Part shown: positions 60,756 through 64,000 of the stretch, in pieces
How the letters are laid out: every line of letters starts with the position of its first letter
How positions within the stretch are numbered: the first letter of the stretch is position 1
Assembly: GCF_022698145.1 (NCBI RefSeq)
Contig: NZ_JALDAX010000004.1
Location: forward strand, 124,001-188,000
DNA length: 64,000 nucleotides
Reading direction: 5' to 3'
DNA from: Streptomyces spinosisporus
GTDB lineage: Bacteria; Actinomycetota; Actinomycetes; Streptomycetales; Streptomycetaceae
Notes under the pieces: generated by a model
Seen by the model: the letters and a program-made list of their open reading frames with translations, nothing else
Database searches by the model: none
Told to the model about the DNA's origin: nothing
Made by a program: the position numbers and the translations under genes

Positions 60756-62690
60756 GTGGGGAGCGTTCCGAATCAAGGGCAGCCGGGCGACGACGGTTCC
60801 GCGCACATGGTCGTGTGCGGCGACGACGGACTGGCGCACCGGCTCGCCGCCGAACTGCGCGGTGTCTACGGCCAGCAGGTCACGCTCGTCGTCCCGCCCT
60901 CGGAGCGCGGCGTGCGGATGCCGGTGGTCGGGCGGGCCCGGGCGACCACGGCGGCGCTGCTGGACCGGGTGGTGAACGCGGCCGTGGGCCGTGCGAGCGG
61001 CACCACCACCGCCGAACCCATGGGAACCGCCCAGGTCATGGAGGCCGCCGAGCCGACCGAGGAGACGCTGGGCGCGGCAGGCGTGGAGCGGGCCGTCGCC
61101 CTGGCGCTCGTGTACGACGACGACGAGACCAACATCCGCGCCGCCCTCACCGCCCGCCGGCTCAACCCCCGGCTGCGGCTGGTCCTCAGGCTCTACAACC
61201 GCCGGCTCGGCCAGCACATCGAGGAACTCCTCGACCAGGCCGCCTCGTTGGCCGCGGGCGACGGGGACGGCTCCGGCTCCGACGCCTCCACCACCGTGCT
61301 GTCCGACGCGGACACGGCCGCACCCGCGCTCGTCGCCACCGCCGTCGCCGGTACCAGCAAGGTCGTCCAGACCGACGGGCTGATGCTGCGCGCGGTGGAA
61401 CGGACGCCGATGGTCGGCCAGTTGGCCCGGCCGGGCCTGGCCACCCTGGCGGTGCTGTCCGCGGACAGCACCGAGAACGGCCCGGAGCAGGGACCGGAGC
61501 AGGGCCCGGACCTGCTGCCCGACGCGGCGGCGGTGCGGGCCGCGACCGGCCGCGGGACCGTCGTCCTGGAGCAGGTGTCCTACGCCGGGCCCGAACTACC
61601 GCCCGCCCGCGGCGCCGTGGCCTTCGCCTCGCTGTTCTCGCGGCGGCTGCGCTGGTCGCTGGCCGGTGTCGCGGGCTGCGTGCTCGCGCTCGCGGTGTCC
61701 CTGTGGCTGGTGACGGGGATGCATCCGCTGAGCGCGTTCTATCTGACGCTGCTCGACCTGTTCGCCATCGACGACCCCGCGATCGGGGCGTCCGTCGGGC
61801 GCAAGGTCCTGCAACTCCTGTCCGGACTCATGGGGTTGCTGCTGCTGCCGGTCCTGCTGGCCGCGGTGCTGGAGGCGCTGGGCACCTTCCGCACCACGTC
61901 CGCCCTGCGCAAACCGCCTCGCGGGCTCGGCGGACATGTGGTCCTCCTCGGGCTCGGCAAGATCGGTACGCGCGTGCTGACCCGGTTGCGCGAACTGCAG
62001 ATCCCCGTGGTCTGCGTCGAGTCCGACCCCGAGGCGCGGGGGATGGCCACGGCACGGCGGCTGCGGGTGCCGGTGGTGCTCGGCGACGTCACCCAGGAGG
62101 GCGTCCTGGAGGCCGCCAAGATCAACCGGGCGCACGCCCTGCTCGCGGTGACCAGCGCCGACACGACGAACCTCGAAGCCGTGCTCTACGCCCGCTCCGT
62201 GCGGCCCGATCTACGGGTCGTACTGCGGCTGTACGACGACGACTTCGCCACCGCCGTCTACCGGACACTGCGGGCCGCCCATCCCCAGGCGTCCACCCGC
62301 AGCCGCAGCGTGTCCCATCTGGCCGCGCCCGCGTTCGCCGGAGCGATGATGGGCCGCCAGATCCTGGGCGCGATCCCGGTGGAGCGGCGCGTGCTGCTGT
62401 TCGCCGCCGTCGAGGTGGGCGGGCATGCGCAGCTGGAGGGGAAGACGGTCGCGGAGGCGTTCCGCCCCGGAGCCTGGCGGGTGCTGGCCCTCGACACAGC
62501 GGCCTCGGACGACCGGCGGGAGGAGCCCGCGGCGGAGGAGGCGTACGAGGACGCGCCGGGGTCGGGGCTGGTGTGGGACCTGCCCGACTCGTATGTGCTG
62601 CGCGGCTCCGACCGCGTGGTGCTGGCCGCCACCCGGACGGGACTGGCCGAGCTGCTGGGGCGCAGGCCCCGGCAGCGGACCGGGGCGTGA
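60756..62690 (+). CDS. two-RCK TrkA/channel-like membrane protein
   Basis: 644-residue protein. An N-terminal Rossmann-like TrkA_N domain (HMVVCGDDGLAHRLAAEL, about 17-270) is followed by a hydrophobic segment (about 297-317), a pore-loop-like region (AFYLTLLDLFAIDDPAIGAS), a second segment (about 350-374) and a second TrkA_N/RCK domain beginning GHVVLLGLGKIGTRVL (about 391), with a C-terminal TrkA_C-like part. The layout recalls K+ channels with RCK domains, but the selectivity filter GYG is absent. GTG start 60756. Divergent from the permease operon. Confidence 0.88.
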   Translation: MGSVPNQGQPGDDGSAHMVVCGDDGLAHRLAAELRGVYGQQVTLVVPPSERGVRMPVVGRARATTAALLDRVVNAAVGRASGTTTAEPMGTAQVMEAAEPTEETLGAAGVERAVALALVYDDDETNIRAALTARRLNPRLRLVLRLYNRRLGQHIEELLDQAASLAAGDGDGSGSDASTTVLSDADTAAPALVATAVAGTSKVVQTDGLMLRAVERTPMVGQLARPGLATLAVLSADSTENGPEQGPEQGPDLLPDAAAVRAATGRGTVVLEQVSYAGPELPPARGAVAFASLFSRRLRWSLAGVAGCVLALAVSLWLVTGMHPLSAFYLTLLDLFAIDDPAIGASVGRKVLQLLSGLMGLLLLPVLLAAVLEALGTFRTTSALRKPPRGLGGHVVLLGLGKIGTRVLTRLRELQIPVVCVESDPEARGMATARRLRVPVVLGDVTQEGVLEAAKINRAHALLAVTSADTTNLEAVLYARSVRPDLRVVLRLYDDDFATAVYRTLRAAHPQASTRSRSVSHLAAPAFAGAMMGRQILGAIPVERRVLLFAAVEVGGHAQLEGKTVAEAFRPGAWRVLALDTAASDDRREEPAAEEAYEDAPGSGLVWDLPDSYVLRGSDRVVLAATRTGLAELLGRRPRQRTGA

Positions 62691-62746
62691 ACCTGCGGCG
62701 CTGCGGCGGGCGGGCCGCGAAGGCGGGCCCGCCCGGCGCACGGACC

Positions 62747-64000
62747 TCACCCCAGGTGCCTCTCCGCGAACTCCAGTTCAAGCCGCACCTGCTTGATCCG
62801 CTCGTCCACGACCAGTGAGCCGTGTCCCGCGTCGTAGCGGTAGACCCCGTGGGTCGCGCCGCGGGCCTGAAGACGCTTGACGTAGTTCTCGATCTGGCGG
62901 ATGGGGCAGCGGGGGTCGTTGACCCCGGCGGAGATGTAGACCGGGGCCGTGACCTCGTCGACGTAGGTCAGCGGGGACGAGGCCTCGAAGCGGTCGGGGA
63001 CCTCCTCCGGGGTGCCGCCCAGGAGGGTGCGGTCCATGGCCTTCAGGGCCTCCATCTCGTCGTGGTACGCCGTGACGTAGTCCGCGACGGGTACCGCCGC
63101 GATACCCAGGGTCCACGCCTGCGGCTGGACGCCGAGACCGAGGAGGGTGAGGTAGCCGCCCCAGGAACCGCCGGTGAGGACGAGCCGGGAGGGGTCGGCG
63201 AGGCCCGATTCCACCGCCCACTCACGGACCGCCGCGATGTCCTCCAGCTCGATGAGGCCGACGCGGTGCTTGAGGGCGTCGGTCCAGGCGCGGCCGTAGC
63301 CCGTGGAGCCGCGGTAGTTGACGCGCACCACCGCGTACCCGTGGTCGACCCAGGCCGCCGGGCCCGCGGCGAAGGCGTCGCTGTCGTGCCAGGTCGGGCC
63401 GCCGTGGATGTCGAAGACCGTCGGCAGCGGACCGGTCGCACCGGCCGGCTTCTGGACCAGGGCGTGGATACGGCCGCCGGGGCCGTCCACCCAGACGTCC
63501 TCGACCGGCACCGAGCCCGGGGACTTCATGCCGGGTGGATCGAGGACGACCTCGCCGGTCGTGGAGCGCACCGCCGAGGGCTCGGCGGCCGAGGACCAGA
63601 GGTACTCCACGCTGCCGTCGGGACGGGCCGTGGCGCCGGAGACCGTGCCGGGCGGGGTGGGGACCTTCTCCAGGGCGTGGCCGGCGAGGTCGTAGCGGAA
63701 GAGCTCGCTGCGGGCCTCGAAGCTGTGCACGACGAGCAGGCCCGTGCCGTCCGGATACCACTCGGCGCTCACGTCGCCCGGCAGGTCCAGGGCGAGGTCG
63801 GTCTCCTCGCCCGTGGCCACGTCCCACACCAGGGGCTCCCAGCGGCCGCGGCGCTGGTGGCCGATGAGCAGGCGTGTGTCGCCGTCGACGGGGGCGAAGC
63901 CCAGGACCTCCAGGCCCAGCTCCTTCTTGCCGCCCTCGGTGTCGTCCAGCTCGGCGACCGCCGTGCCGTCCGGGCGCACGACGCGCAGGGCGGAGTGCAT
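62747..64000 (-). CDS. S9 prolyl oligopeptidase family protein (N-terminus beyond window)
   Basis: At least 417 residues, C-terminal part seen or nearly complete. A beta-propeller region occupies the first about 175 residues visible, followed by the peptidase domain: DIHGGPTWHD, nucleophile in LTGGSWGGYLT, Asp in AGVNDPRCPI and His in DAGHGSLV. ATG at 64000 may be internal; typical S9 proteins are about 600 residues, so the true start probably lies upstream. Cleaves peptides, presumably with proline at P1. Confidence 0.9.
   Translation of the reverse strand: MHSALRVVRPDGTAVAELDDTEGGKKELGLEVLGFAPVDGDTRLLIGHQRRGRWEPLVWDVATGEETDLALDLPGDVSAEWYPDGTGLLVVHSFEARSELFRYDLAGHALEKVPTPPGTVSGATARPDGSVEYLWSSAAEPSAVRSTTGEVVLDPPGMKSPGSVPVEDVWVDGPGGRIHALVQKPAGATGPLPTVFDIHGGPTWHDSDAFAAGPAAWVDHGYAVVRVNYRGSTGYGRAWTDALKHRVGLIELEDIAAVREWAVESGLADPSRLVLTGGSWGGYLTLLGLGVQPQAWTLGIAAVPVADYVTAYHDEMEALKAMDRTLLGGTPEEVPDRFEASSPLTYVDEVTAPVYISAGVNDPRCPIRQIENYVKRLQARGATHGVYRYDAGHGSLVVDERIKQVRLELEFAERHLG

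Overview
The window is very GC-rich chromosomal DNA with strong codon-position GC bias, frequent GTG starts and many 4-base stop/start overlaps (ATGA or GTGA). Protein content (WblA, a Crp regulator, a MarP-type protease, paired ArsA/Get3-like ATPases, a Tad pilus cluster and a pSAM2-type integrative element) points to Streptomyces. The order cpaE-like, HAD, Fic, acs, nhaA, holin, hydrolase, MarP, NUDIX, nth, crp, MBL, NUDIX, RidA, arsA pair, wblA, PBP, YqeY, phosphoesterase matches what I remember of the conserved SCO3556-SCO3582 core region of S. coelicolor (from memory, not searched).

Layout. 1-4016: minus-strand Tad secretion operon (CpaE-like, TadA, TadB, TadC and the first codons of one more gene), every junction overlapping by 4 bases. 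4.6-9.0 kb: HAD phosphatase, a structured intergenic region that is the expected place of the Streptomyces 6S-like RNA, a degenerate Fic protein, a CooC/ParA-like ATPase and a lipoprotein. 9.4-17.6 kb: SulP transporter fused to beta carbonic anhydrase through a repetitive linker, acetyl-CoA synthetase with a strong terminator, NhaA antiporter, holin-like protein and an epoxide-hydrolase-type hydrolase. 18-23.8 kb: MarP protease, NUDIX, endonuclease III, Crp, metallo-beta-lactamase and a second NUDIX. 23.8-24.95 kb: a 1.1 kb GC-rich degenerate repeat array without a credible gene. 24.95-33.6 kb: DUF4177/RidA, the ArsA-like pair facing WblA, a class A penicillin-binding protein, YqeY, a phosphoesterase and a Pr6Pr membrane protein.

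33,645-48,230 is a complete-looking actinomycete integrative and conjugative element (AICE) in a tRNA-Pro(CGG) gene. It is bounded by a perfect 58-bp direct repeat (attL and attR). Next to attL lies a minus-strand operon that reads, in transcription order, SCO3933-type regulator, FtsK-like TraSA, spread/transfer small proteins, HUH replication initiator, excisionase, integrase. Two GntR/UTRA repressors with two different palindromic operator families flank a HATPase, a 57-residue zinc-ribbon protein and a DUF1152 protein. The distal third carries lower-GC cargo of unknown function (DUF6414-like protein, winged-helix protein with an Asn/Gly strand motif, small zinc and membrane proteins).

48.3-64 kb returns to chromosome: a PadR/methyltransferase divergent pair, a TetR/hydrolase divergent pair with a palindromic operator, an FAD oxidoreductase broken by an apparent one-base deletion, two small hypotheticals, a very large HTH-STAND-WD40 protein with 14 blades, a small hypothetical, a TIGR03943/permease pair, a two-RCK TrkA/channel-like protein and the C-terminal part of an S9 prolyl oligopeptidase running off the window.
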